The position numbers and the translations under genes were made by a program. 36,362 nt of DNA. Source: an uncultured Flavobacterium sp. Lineage in GTDB: Bacteria > Bacteroidota > Bacteroidia > Flavobacteriales > Flavobacteriaceae. Under the pieces are notes generated by a model. It searched no databases, was not told the DNA's origin, and was given only the letters and a program-made list of their open reading frames with translations. The DNA lies in the NCBI RefSeq assembly GCF_946478785.1, contig NZ_CAMLDD010000035.1:1-36362 (forward strand). Reading direction: 5' to 3'. Positions 9,201 to 17,530 of the stretch are shown here, piece after piece (position 1 is the stretch's first letter; each line of letters starts with the position of its first letter).

Positions 9201-10752
9201 AAAAGCGTATAGTTCAAATAGAGAATTCATTCCAACTTGGAAAACAAAAGTCGAAACACTGAGTTATGAGTTGTCATCAGACTATCAAAACATTATCATA
9301 AACTGGTCAGGCAACAATCACGATTTAGTAAATAAATATATCGTTGAAAGAAAATTAACCGGCGAAAATGATTTTTCAGTTTTCTATGAATCTTCAGATT
9401 ATAAAGTTATCAAAAAGACAGATCAGGTTCATTCCAGAGCAGAATACCGAATTAAAGTCATTGGTAAAGACGATGTAGAATCTGTATATTCTGCAATACT
9501 GGTATTTGAGCAGGCTCCAATTGCAGCTACACCAACAGATATTGAAGGAAAGGCATTATCGAGAAATATAATCAATTTGAAATGGTCAGCAGTTGCAGGG
9601 GCAGAATCTTATACTATTAAAAGATCTAAAACTGTTGATGGAACGTATGAAGATGTGGCTGTATACCTTAAGGAGACAACTTTTGATGATATTAATCTAG
9701 AAGAAGATACAAATTATTTTTATAAGCTGGCATCAGTAAATACAGGAGGAGAAAGCCCATATTCTGTGCCTTTACAGGTCAAAACATTATCATTTGCAAT
9801 TCCGTCAGCAGTTACAAATGTTAATTTGGCATATGGCGATGCAAAAGTAAATCTTGACTGGGATTTTATGTACGATGCTAACTTTTATGTAAAAAGATCC
9901 AACTCCCCATCAGGACCATTTAGTGTAATAGCAACCGTAACAACAAATGAATATCAGGACGTAACTGTTGTGAACGGAAATCCATACTTCTATAAAATTT
10001 CTGCTTTTAACGCCTTGGGAGAAGGTCCTGATTCCGGTATTTTAAGTGCAACACCAGCACTAGGGCAAAAGATCACGGGTACTATAATAGGTCATTCAGG
10101 ATCGTATCAAAATAGTGGCTTGACAATTGAAAAGGCTTTTGACGAAGATATAAGCACTTTCGTAGATGGTCCAACTGCCATAGGTTATTTAGGTTATGAT
10201 TTTGGACCTGATAAAAAAGCAAGTTTAACAGATATCAGATATGTGCCTCGTAGTGGTTTTGGCAATCGTATAACAGGTAGTGAAATCAGAGGTTCGGATA
10301 GCGAGGATTATCTTAATTCTTATGAAATTTTACACATCATAACGCAAACGCCCTCCAACGATATTTTTACAACCGACAGTGGTTTGGCAACCAAAAAGTA
10401 CAGATACATCTATTGGTATACTCCAACGGGGTACGGAAATATAGCTGAACTTGAATTTTATGGCAGTGTTGATACTACTTTATCTACAAATAAACCAGGG
10501 ACGGAACTTGTTGTTGAGAATATAGTGGCTTATCCAAATCCTACAATCGGGCAATTCGATATTAATTTCCCAGCCAGTGTGGATTCACAAAAAATTGCAA
10601 TTTATACCGTAGATGGTAAATTAATTTCTGAATTGGATTATACGGTCGAAAATGGTAAAATTCACATGAATCTGGAGAATAAAAGTGCAGGATTATATTT
10701 TGTGAAATTCCAGTCTTACCCGGAGAAAACAATCCGAATTATAAAAAAATAA
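6217..10752 (+). CDS. secreted multidomain GH128-like glycoside hydrolase with T9SS sorting domain
   Basis: A 1511-residue secreted enzyme. Signal peptide 1-22 (ends FRIQAQ). Residues about 25-160 look like a concanavalin/LamG-type beta-sandwich. They are followed by two homologous modules of about 165-170 residues (about 162-331 and 332-497), each with the pattern LLxxW-G-NxSG-P--YGW...SGVRY-DVTSGH..ES...RWD...F-W-YEY-SN-APG...N-LRKGD-SF. The sandwich seems to resume at 498-530. The catalytic core lies at about 740-990 and is GH128-like (Glyco_hydro_cc): GFNEPD with E796 (acid/base) and WITEWN with E886 (nucleophile). Three fibronectin type III-like domains (about 1020-1283), a discoidin/F5-8C-like domain (about 1285-1430) and a type A type IX sorting domain (about 1430-1511; YPNP motif, ending IRIIKK) follow. 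Known GH128 enzymes are endo-beta-1,3-glucanases; here the neighbours favour a galactan. It is the only type IX cargo in the locus. Confidence 0.85.
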   Translation: MKKLYTFLIFGLSVFLFRIQAQAPNLPVKVNLATSLSGSKTFSNDAASDVISFPLSNQTEFTLEVKAKVNSAQGRGLDVEVKNTAGLGFRTSLDKTTFNHSTNLSALENLSSSANNAQEQTYRYAVKNGLVNIYQDGHFLTSKALDFVIDNSVVQTVYGSDNLLGRWAGVAGNNSGKPNDYGWANTSASLPWNTANSTSGVRYLDVTSGHTFESDNTTYNGRIMYIRWDNSAYSTSTYSYPVTLEKNLKYEFSWIYEYVSNSAPGTPINVAISTAANGTGVIATKSFVTGNANKLRKGDFSFIATADGTFYITITAGSGLMAIGDLKLKSSNLLNVWDGFANDNSGTPATYGWTNSASSAIFNTANSASGVRYMDVTSGHALESDGTNYSGRLLYVRWDSGMENSVYSFPIQLEASKDYQFSWLYEYISNLAPGSQMNVSVSTAVNGGGTVLATKNFTTGNVNKLRKGDLSFQSQASGTYYINITGDNALFGIADLKVKEQQTANIIIGKNYAVGAVDMVVSSVTFEETAYAPEKIISPSVENVEITSSLSVGAYAKSKVVLNSAASLYLKNAYNPLINTTVNLNSANARLYFENVKPSEVINSYLQYISINGTIASNGINADVSNYAGGAVVAPYSVDEKPLEVFTAENFGGTSQQYAAVTPFDNLGAFDNVIKSFKLKKGYMATFATNVDGSGYSRVFIAENQDLEIPVLPVNLNGTISFIRTMKWHEVNKKGLAGGSVEAMDATNITWYYNWNTGMDTTPNVEYVPIRQTNFWPSFTPAYTKEGYTHLLGFNEPDRPDQANMTVEAAIASWPALMKSGLRLGSPATSDPFNPWMGNFMTQAEANNYRIDYVAIHCYWYKTSAQWKSDLQNIYDRYKRPLWITEWNIGANWTGNNFPDGPTLLTDANAIKHKNDLAAILTVLEATDYVERYSIYNWVQDARAMYVTIDDAFKTRNPNWQNYVWLQTAPVISSTATSYVVLTPAGEYYANNASAKAYSSNREFIPTWKTKVETLSYELSSDYQNIIINWSGNNHDLVNKYIVERKLTGENDFSVFYESSDYKVIKKTDQVHSRAEYRIKVIGKDDVESVYSAILVFEQAPIAATPTDIEGKALSRNIINLKWSAVAGAESYTIKRSKTVDGTYEDVAVYLKETTFDDINLEEDTNYFYKLASVNTGGESPYSVPLQVKTLSFAIPSAVTNVNLAYGDAKVNLDWDFMYDANFYVKRSNSPSGPFSVIATVTTNEYQDVTVVNGNPYFYKISAFNALGEGPDSGILSATPALGQKITGTIIGHSGSYQNSGLTIEKAFDEDISTFVDGPTAIGYLGYDFGPDKKASLTDIRYVPRSGFGNRITGSEIRGSDSEDYLNSYEILHIITQTPSNDIFTTDSGLATKKYRYIYWYTPTGYGNIAELEFYGSVDTTLSTNKPGTELVVENIVAYPNPTIGQFDINFPASVDSQKIAIYTVDGKLISELDYTVENGKIHMNLENKSAGLYFVKFQSYPEKTIRIIKK

Positions 10753-10814
10753 AGAGTACCTATTCAAAAAGTTAGTTAGTTTAGTTTTTATAATGTTGAC
10801 TTCTTGTGGTGTTT

Positions 10815-10838
10815 ATGGGGGATTGGTTGATCCCCCAT
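10815..10838 (+). terminator. hairpin after the GH128 gene
   Basis: A perfect 9-bp stem, atgggggat (815-823) / atcccccat (830-838), with a 6-nt loop. It is GC-rich by local standards. Only 'ttta' follows, so it may be a partial terminator or an mRNA stabiliser between the GH128 and GH16 genes. Confidence 0.6.
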
Positions 10839-10891
10839 TTACTATATTGGAAATCAAAGTTTATAAATAGCCTGATATAAAAATGTATTAA

Positions 10892-11746
10892 ATGAAATTT
10901 AAGATATATAGTTTTTTTGCTTTAGGAATAACATTAGCAATAGCATATAGTTTTGTTCCATTCGAAGAAAAACCATTTAAAAAAGAGCAATATCAATTAG
11001 TTTGGAAAGACGAATTTTCGATTGACGGTATTCCTGATCAAAATAATTGGAATTACGAAGCAGGTTTTGTCAGAAACCTCGAAGATCAATGGTATCAAAA
11101 AGAAAATGCGTATTGCAAAGGTGGCTTTTTGATTATTGAAGCCAGAAACGAAAGAAAGGCTAATCCAAATTTTGTTTCTAAAAACCATCAGGACTGGGCA
11201 AAAAAAAGAGATTCCATAAAGGTGACATCTTCATGTTTAATTACACGCGGAAAACATTCCTGGCAATATGGCCGATTTGAAATGCGGGCTAAAATTCCTG
11301 TTGGAAAGGGAATGTGGCCGGCATTTTGGACTTTGGGCATAGAAGGAAACTGGCCTGCAAACGGCGAAATTGATATCATGGAATATTACACAGGAAAAAT
11401 ATTAGCCAACGCAGCATGGAAATCAAACAAGCCGGATACAGCTTGGGATAGTAAAACAGTTATGCTGAGCGAATTTAAAAATGACTGGGCAGATGAATTT
11501 CATGTTTGGAGAATGGATTGGGATGAACACTGGATAAGACTTTATGTTGATAATCAATTGTTAAACGAAATTAATGTGGAAGAAACAATTCGGGATAAAA
11601 AGCAAAAGATAATTCCGTTTCAGCAGCCGCATTATTTATTAGTGAATTTGGCTGTCGGAGGAACAAATGGGGGAGAATTCACTACAGCCGATCTTCCATC
11701 AAAATACATAATAGATTATATGAGGGTTTATCAAAAAAAGAAGTGA
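10892..11746 (+). CDS. GH16-family endo-beta-glycanase
   Basis: A 284-residue single-domain GH16 enzyme (jelly-roll fold) with an N-terminal membrane or signal segment (residues 1-22, FALGITLAIAYSFV). The catalytic signature GEIDIME is intact: nucleophile E159, D161, acid/base E164. The binding-cleft motifs GRFEMRAKIPVGKGMWPAFW and WKDEF are also present. EIDIME without the beta-bulge changes seen in other GH16 groups is typical of laminarinase-like enzymes (GH16_3). That subfamily includes endo-beta-1,3-glucanases and endo-beta-1,3-galactanases. In this locus either could hold; cleavage of a beta-1,3-galactan backbone best fits the GH43 next door. The following gene starts 2 nt after its stop, so the two are translationally linked. 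Confidence 0.93.
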   Translation: MKFKIYSFFALGITLAIAYSFVPFEEKPFKKEQYQLVWKDEFSIDGIPDQNNWNYEAGFVRNLEDQWYQKENAYCKGGFLIIEARNERKANPNFVSKNHQDWAKKRDSIKVTSSCLITRGKHSWQYGRFEMRAKIPVGKGMWPAFWTLGIEGNWPANGEIDIMEYYTGKILANAAWKSNKPDTAWDSKTVMLSEFKNDWADEFHVWRMDWDEHWIRLYVDNQLLNEINVEETIRDKKQKIIPFQQPHYLLVNLAVGGTNGGEFTTADLPSKYIIDYMRVYQKKK

Positions 11747-11748
11747 TA

Positions 11749-12870
11749 ATGAAATTAAAATATTCGATAATAATATGTTTTGTATGTTCATTTGTTTTCA
11801 GTCAGAATACTAATTTTGCTCCGGGAAAACAGTGGAAAGATACTGATGGAGTACATATTAATGCACACGGAGGCGGAATTCTTTTTGTTGATGGAACGTA
11901 TTATTGGTATGGCGAATTTAAAACTTCCGGTCGTAGAGGTAATACAGCTTTGGAAGAAGTCAGCTGTTACACATCAAAAGATTTGTATAACTGGAAAAAT
12001 GAAGGCATTGTCTTAAAAGTGGAACAGGATCCTGATTCAGAAATTACGAGAGGATGTGTCATAGAACGCCCAAAAGTTGTTTTTAATAAAAAAACGGGCA
12101 AATATATCATGTGGTTTCATTTGGAACTGAAAGGGCAGGGGTATGATGCTGCAAAAGCTGCCGTTGCTGTAAGTGACACGCCAAAAGGTCCTTTTAAATA
12201 TCAAAAATCCTACCGTCCCAACAAAGGAATCTGGCCAATCGATTTTAAGGATGAATATAAATCGGCTTTAATTGATGAACAGGCTTTAAAATCCTGGACA
12301 CCAGAATGGCTGACAGCAGTAAAAAACGGCATGTTGGTTTGTAGGGATTTTGATAAAGGACAAATGTCAAGAGATATGACGGTTTATGTTGATGATGATT
12401 CCAAAGCGTATCTTATTCATTCTTCAGAGGACAATTTAACGCTTCATATTTCAGAACTCACAGATGATTATTTGGATTTTACCGAAAAATGGACAAGAGT
12501 TGCTCCGGCTGGTCATAATGAAGCTCCGGCAGTTTTTAAAAAAGACGGAATGTATTATATGATTACCTCTGGCTGTACCGGATGGGATCCCAATGCGGCA
12601 CGTTCATTTAAATCGAAATCAATTTGGGGACCTTGGGAGAAGTTAGGAAATCCGTGCGTGGGTAAAGATTCGGAACTTACATTTCATTCACAAAGCACTT
12701 TTATTTTTCCTGTTCATGGCAAAAAAGACCAGTTTGTTTTTATGGCTGGCCGATGGAAACCTGACAATCCAATTGAAGGCAGTTATGTTTGGCTACCCAT
12801 AACAATAACAGATGAAAAACTAGTTTTGAAATGGTTTGATAAATGGAATTTGAAGACTTTTTCAAAATAA
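11749..12870 (+). CDS. GH43 subfamily 24-like exo-beta-1,3-galactanase
   Basis: A 373-residue secreted beta-propeller glycosidase (signal peptide ends FVFSQ). The ATG at 11749 is preferred; a GTG two codons upstream overlaps the stop of the GH16 gene and is unlikely. The usual GH43 catalytic-base Asp is not at its normal place: the N-terminus reads GKQWKDTDGVHINAHGGGI. Instead the pattern matches GH43_24 enzymes such as the fungal Pc1,3Gal43A. Their key residues are a Glu in ERPKV (here E106), the acid Glu in NEAPAV (E258) and a Gln base in HSQST (Q315), with very similar spacing. Those enzymes remove galactose from beta-1,3-galactan and bypass beta-1,6 branches. Residue equivalence is from memory of the family and should be checked by alignment. 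Confidence 0.8.
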   Translation: MKLKYSIIICFVCSFVFSQNTNFAPGKQWKDTDGVHINAHGGGILFVDGTYYWYGEFKTSGRRGNTALEEVSCYTSKDLYNWKNEGIVLKVEQDPDSEITRGCVIERPKVVFNKKTGKYIMWFHLELKGQGYDAAKAAVAVSDTPKGPFKYQKSYRPNKGIWPIDFKDEYKSALIDEQALKSWTPEWLTAVKNGMLVCRDFDKGQMSRDMTVYVDDDSKAYLIHSSEDNLTLHISELTDDYLDFTEKWTRVAPAGHNEAPAVFKKDGMYYMITSGCTGWDPNAARSFKSKSIWGPWEKLGNPCVGKDSELTFHSQSTFIFPVHGKKDQFVFMAGRWKPDNPIEGSYVWLPITITDEKLVLKWFDKWNLKTFSK

Positions 12871-12928
12871 AACAAGCCATTAATTACATTATATATTTTT
12901 AAATGCAGAAAATTATAAGTAATAGTTA

Positions 12929-12936
12929 TATATTTG
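12929..12936 (+). promoter_or_regulatory. candidate -7 box upstream of the GH2 gene
   Basis: TATATTTG matches TAnnTTTG inside the 165-bp gap before the GH2 gene. No convincing -33 TTG is found at 17-23 nt. If used, it would give the GH2-to-DUF4861 group its own start near 12943. Confidence 0.35.
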
Positions 12937-13035
12937 AAAGTGTTGTTTCTACACTTGTGTGTTGTGTTGTTTTCTGTAATTTTTAGAAAAAAGTGTTTGA
13001 AGCAATTTTATAAGTAACCAAATAATCAGGCACCA

Positions 13036-15471
13036 ATGACTAGAAAGAAAAAAATCATAAAGACACTACTTCTAATTAATTTTTTATTAATTGGCTGTGT
13101 TTCAAAAATAGCAGCTCAAAACTCCAGCATTGAAAGAAAACAACTTTTTAATCTGGATTGGAAGTTTTCATTAGGAAATTTATCTGAAAGCAGTTCAGTA
13201 GATTTTGACGATAGCAATTGGAGAAAATTAAATCTTCCCCACGATTGGAGTATCGAAGGAAAATCAGAAAAAAATAATGTAAGCGCAGGAGATGGAGGTT
13301 TTTATCCAATGGGAGCTGCATGGTACAGAAAAACATTTTCTATTCCCGCAGAGTGGAAAGACCAAAAGATTGCCATTTATTTTGAAGGCGTTTATATGAA
13401 TGCTGAAGTATTTATTAATGGAAAACCTGTTGGTTTTCAACCGTATGGTTATACTTCTTTTGAATATGATCTTACGCCTTATTTAAAATTTGGGCAAAAA
13501 AATATAGTAGCTGTTAAAGTAGATAATTCCCAACAAAAAAACAGCAGATGGTACAGCGGTTCAGGTATTTATCGCAACGTATGGTTAACCGTAAAGAATC
13601 CTGTTCATATTAAAAATTGGGGGATTACCGTTACTACTTTGGAGGTCAAAAATAATAAAGCCCAGGTTCAGGTTAAAACCGTGGTTAAGAATGAAACTGA
13701 TTTTTTGCAAAATGTTTTATTGTCAACGATTATTAATGATGGAAAAAGAAAAGATATTGCTGATTCAGACAGTAAAATAGAATTACAGCCAAACGAAGAA
13801 AAAGAAGTAATTCAGACAATAACTGTAGAAAATCCTCAATTATGGTCGGTTGAGATGCCAAACATATATCAGGCTAAATCAATAATTAAGAAAGAGTCAA
13901 AGATTATTGATGCCCTGACAACAGATTTTGGAATCCGAACCATAAATTTTAGTGCCGAAAAAGGATTTTTATTAAATGATAAAAAAATGCTGTTGAATGG
14001 TGGTTGCGTTCATCATGACAATGGCGCACTTGGAGCAGCTGCATATGATCGTGCAGAGGAAAGAAAAGTAGAATTACTCAAAGCCGCCGGATTTAATGCC
14101 GTCAGAACTTCGCATAATCCTCCCTCTGAAGCTTTCCTAAATGCTTGCGATCGATTAGGAATGCTCGTAATAGATGAGGCTTTTGATGGTTGGAGAGAAA
14201 AGAAAAATGATTATGATTATGCGAGTATTTTTGATAAATGGTGGAAACATGATGTAGAGTCTATGGTACTAAGAGACCGAAATCATCCTTCTGTAATTAT
14301 GTGGAGCATTGGGAATGAAATTATTGAACGAACCAAACCTGAGGCAGTTGAAACAGCAAAAATGCTGGCAAATGCCATTCGAAATATAGATGCCACCCGT
14401 CCCGTAACATCTGCAATGACAACCTGGGACCAGCAGGGTTGGGATATTTTTGACCCTTTGATGGCTGCTCATGATGTTGCCGGATATAATTATCAGCTGC
14501 ATCGTGCAGAATCAGACCATGAAAGAGTGCCTTCAAGAATCATTCTGCAAACCGAATCATACCCAAAAGATGCTTTTGCCAACTGGAATTTGGTTCAGAA
14601 ACACAATTATATTTTAGGTGATTTTGTTTGGACTGCAATGGATTATTTAGGTGAATCGGGTATTGGCCGTTATGTTTATCCGGGAGAGCTGGAGGGAGAA
14701 CACTGGACAGGAAATTTCTACCCATGGCATGGAGCCTATTGTGGTGATGTTGATTTAATGGGCTGGCGAAAACCAATTTCGCACTACAGAAGTATGCTGT
14801 ATAATGACAACGAGAAAATATATATGGCTGTTAAGGAACCAAATCCGGAAAGCGGCTCCATTAAATTGACATTATGGGCTGTTTGGCCAACATGGGAAAG
14901 CTGGACATGGCCTGGCTATGAAGGCAAAAATATTGAAGTGGAAGTATATTCAAAATATCCAAAAGTAAGATTGTATTTAAACGGAAAAAATATTGGAGAG
15001 AAAGAAACCACCAAAGCACAAGAATTTAAAGCAACTTTTTCAATTCCTTACGCAAGTGGCGAACTAAAAGCTGTTGGTTTAGACAATGGAAAAGAAGCTA
15101 AATCGGTTTTCTTAAAAACAGCCAGTCAGGCATCTAAAATTAAATTAACTGCTGATCGTAAAACCATTAAAGCAGACGGTCAGGATTTAGTATATGTAAG
15201 CATTGAAATCATGGATGATAAAGGTGTTTTAAATCCAAATGCAGCCAATGAACTTACTTTTAAGGTTTCCGGAGCAGGAACAATTGCAGGAGTTGATAAT
15301 GCAAATTTAAAAGATGCTGATTTATATGTTGCCAATACCCGAAAAGCATGGCATGGACGTGCATTGGTAATTATTAAAAGTAATAACGAGTCAGGAGCTA
15401 TTAATCTTGAAGTGACTTCTCCGGGATTAAACAAAAATGTAATTAAGATACAATCTGCTGTGAAAAAATAA
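13036..15471 (+). CDS. GH2-family glycosidase, probable beta-galactosidase
   Basis: An 811-residue GH2 enzyme. The N-terminus (residues 1-27) ends in LLIGCVSKIAAQ, so it could be a lipoprotein (lipobox LIGC) or be cut after AAQ. Domains in order: sugar-binding jelly roll (WKFSLG..LPHDWSIEG..GAAWYRKTF, about 35-190), immunoglobulin-like sandwich (about 195-300), TIM barrel (about 305-600), then C-terminal DUF4982-like and Ig-like domains. Catalytic residues are visible: acid/base E428 in WSIGNEI and nucleophile E507 in LQTESYPKDAF, 79 residues apart as in other GH2 enzymes. GH2 also includes beta-glucuronidases and beta-mannosidases. The locus favours galactose removal from galactan side chains. 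The next gene starts 34 nt downstream. Confidence 0.92.
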   Translation: MTRKKKIIKTLLLINFLLIGCVSKIAAQNSSIERKQLFNLDWKFSLGNLSESSSVDFDDSNWRKLNLPHDWSIEGKSEKNNVSAGDGGFYPMGAAWYRKTFSIPAEWKDQKIAIYFEGVYMNAEVFINGKPVGFQPYGYTSFEYDLTPYLKFGQKNIVAVKVDNSQQKNSRWYSGSGIYRNVWLTVKNPVHIKNWGITVTTLEVKNNKAQVQVKTVVKNETDFLQNVLLSTIINDGKRKDIADSDSKIELQPNEEKEVIQTITVENPQLWSVEMPNIYQAKSIIKKESKIIDALTTDFGIRTINFSAEKGFLLNDKKMLLNGGCVHHDNGALGAAAYDRAEERKVELLKAAGFNAVRTSHNPPSEAFLNACDRLGMLVIDEAFDGWREKKNDYDYASIFDKWWKHDVESMVLRDRNHPSVIMWSIGNEIIERTKPEAVETAKMLANAIRNIDATRPVTSAMTTWDQQGWDIFDPLMAAHDVAGYNYQLHRAESDHERVPSRIILQTESYPKDAFANWNLVQKHNYILGDFVWTAMDYLGESGIGRYVYPGELEGEHWTGNFYPWHGAYCGDVDLMGWRKPISHYRSMLYNDNEKIYMAVKEPNPESGSIKLTLWAVWPTWESWTWPGYEGKNIEVEVYSKYPKVRLYLNGKNIGEKETTKAQEFKATFSIPYASGELKAVGLDNGKEAKSVFLKTASQASKIKLTADRKTIKADGQDLVYVSIEIMDDKGVLNPNAANELTFKVSGAGTIAGVDNANLKDADLYVANTRKAWHGRALVIIKSNNESGAINLEVTSPGLNKNVIKIQSAVKK

Positions 15472-15505
15472 ACTGTAAATACAGAAATTAAAAAATATTT
15501 TCAAA

Positions 15506-17515
15506 ATGAATCAACTAAAAATAGTGTTGCTTTTAGCCTGTATTTGCAGTGTGTCTTTATTTTCACAGCAAAAAGAAAATAAGCCTGATGTATTTCAGAT
15601 AAAAAATCCGGATTATAAGATCAGTCCTTACACAGGAATGACAAAACAGCACTGGAAAGATGCTGCCCTTTATTTGTTGGAAGGAGCATTTAGCTACATT
15701 CATACTTTAGATGATCCGATGAAATTCCCTAAGCAGGAAGGTAAAAGCTATCCTGTAAACGAAAGCCAGATTCCAACAGAAAAGCTCGAAGGACTCTGCA
15801 GGACTTTATTTATTGCCTCACCATTATTAAAAGAGAACCCGTCATTAATGATTAATAATATTAAGGTGGCAGATTACTACAGGTATCAAATTGGCAAATT
15901 GACAGATCCAGCCAGTCCGTCCTATATTGAACCCCGTGCTAAAAATGGCGGACCTAATCAAAAACTTGTTGAATTTGGAGCCCTGGCACTTTCAATGCTT
16001 ACAAATCCTGATGTTTTGTGGAAACCTTTGCCACAAAAACAGAAAGACGAATTAGCAAAAATAATGCTCAGCTATGGCGACGGCCCAACTGTAGACTCTA
16101 ACTGGAAATTTTTCAACATTTTTGTGCTTAGTTTTTTTAAGGAACAAGGCTACACTGTCAATGAAAAATTACTTGTTGAGTATTTAGAAAAATCACTTAA
16201 GCATTACAGAGGCAACGGCTGGTACAATGACAGTCCTGCTTTTGACTATTACAGCATGTGGGCCTTTCAAATGTATGGTGTGATATGGTCAGAGTATTTT
16301 GGTAAAAAAAATTATCCTGAAATTGCGGCTAAGTTTGCAGTTAATTTCAATGATTTAAAAGATAATTATCCAAACTTATTCAGCAAAGATGGCGAAATGA
16401 TTATGTGGGGAAGAAGCATCAGTTACAGAACGGGTGCTGTTGTACCCTTTCCCCTGATGGGATTTCAAAATGACCCCAATACCAATTATGGCTGGATGCG
16501 CAGAATTTCATCAGGTGTGATTAAGCAATTTTTTACACATCCTGATTTTATGAAAGATAAAGTTCCAACACTTGGATTTTACGGTGCTTTTGAACCGGCT
16601 GTTCAAATTTACAGTTGCAGGGGAAGCGTGTATTGGATGGGAAAAATATTTTTAGGCTTACTGGTTCCGGATGACAATCCATTTTGGAATGCAAAAGAAA
16701 ACAATGGTGATTGGGATATGAAGTTTAAAAAAGATGAGGTTTACAATAAATATCAGGGAGATTCTCAGATTTTGATTACAGACTATCCTAATATTGGCGC
16801 TTCTGAAGTAAGGGCATGGTGCCATGAAAAAGTAAGCAGCGACTGGCAAAAGTTCAGATCAACAGAAAACTATAACAGACTTTCTTATAATAGTGCTTTT
16901 CCATGGCAGGCTGATGGAGAAAATGGAGAAGTAGCTATGAATTATGTCATCAAAAATAAAAATAATCATTGGGAAGCCTTTAGATTGTACACTTTTAAAA
17001 AGTTTGAAAATGGTATTTATTACAGGGATGTAGTTTTGGAAACCGATGAAAATATCAGGTTTAATTTAGCAGATATTCCCTTAGCCAATGGAATTTTAAG
17101 AATTGACAAAAATAATAGTGATAAACCAATTTCAATACGTTTAGGCCATTATGCCTTGCCAAAACTAGACAAAGAAATTGTTACCACTAAAAAAAATATT
17201 GAAGGCTTTGACGTAACTATTATCGATAATGGAAAATATCAATTGGCGATGGTCCCGGTTTTAGGATGGGATAAAACAGAAGTTGTAAAAGGAAAAGGTT
17301 TACACCCCGAAAGCAATGAAAGTACTGTAATAAATATGACAAGTGATTCAAAAAAGCCAGGCATCTACGCCACTTTAATGCTCTGGAAAAAATCGGGTGA
17401 GAAATGGAAGAATAAGGAGTTAGTTCCTGTAAAAATTTTGAAGCAGAAAAATGGATCTGTTAACCTCGAATTTGATAATGGAATAAAAAAGGTAATTGAC
17501 TTTAATAAAAATTAG
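15506..17515 (+). CDS. DUF2264 protein, GH154-type (candidate beta-glucuronidase)
   Basis: A 669-residue exported protein (signal peptide ends LFSQQ). The N-terminal two thirds are a helical DUF2264 domain, recognised by segments such as EKLEGLCRTLFIASPLL, WYNDSPAFDYYSMWAFQMYG, the RYS-type loop MIMWGRSISYRTGAV and YSCRGSVYWMGKIFLGL. The last third is beta-rich. DUF2264 corresponds to CAZy family GH154, whose characterised member from Bacteroides thetaiotaomicron acts on glucuronic acid of arabinogalactan (from memory). It sits between the GH2 and the arabinofuranosidase-type GH43 in one operon, with a 15-nt gap to the next gene. The family link is fairly sure. The exact sugar is inferred from context. 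Confidence 0.7.
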   Translation: MNQLKIVLLLACICSVSLFSQQKENKPDVFQIKNPDYKISPYTGMTKQHWKDAALYLLEGAFSYIHTLDDPMKFPKQEGKSYPVNESQIPTEKLEGLCRTLFIASPLLKENPSLMINNIKVADYYRYQIGKLTDPASPSYIEPRAKNGGPNQKLVEFGALALSMLTNPDVLWKPLPQKQKDELAKIMLSYGDGPTVDSNWKFFNIFVLSFFKEQGYTVNEKLLVEYLEKSLKHYRGNGWYNDSPAFDYYSMWAFQMYGVIWSEYFGKKNYPEIAAKFAVNFNDLKDNYPNLFSKDGEMIMWGRSISYRTGAVVPFPLMGFQNDPNTNYGWMRRISSGVIKQFFTHPDFMKDKVPTLGFYGAFEPAVQIYSCRGSVYWMGKIFLGLLVPDDNPFWNAKENNGDWDMKFKKDEVYNKYQGDSQILITDYPNIGASEVRAWCHEKVSSDWQKFRSTENYNRLSYNSAFPWQADGENGEVAMNYVIKNKNNHWEAFRLYTFKKFENGIYYRDVVLETDENIRFNLADIPLANGILRIDKNNSDKPISIRLGHYALPKLDKEIVTTKKNIEGFDVTIIDNGKYQLAMVPVLGWDKTEVVKGKGLHPESNESTVINMTSDSKKPGIYATLMLWKKSGEKWKNKELVPVKILKQKNGSVNLEFDNGIKKVIDFNKN

Positions 17516-17530
17516 AATAAACAGATAAAG

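Noticed and set aside
11780..12016. 78-residue frame inside the GH43 galactanase-type gene
   Set aside because: A shifted frame of a well-supported gene.
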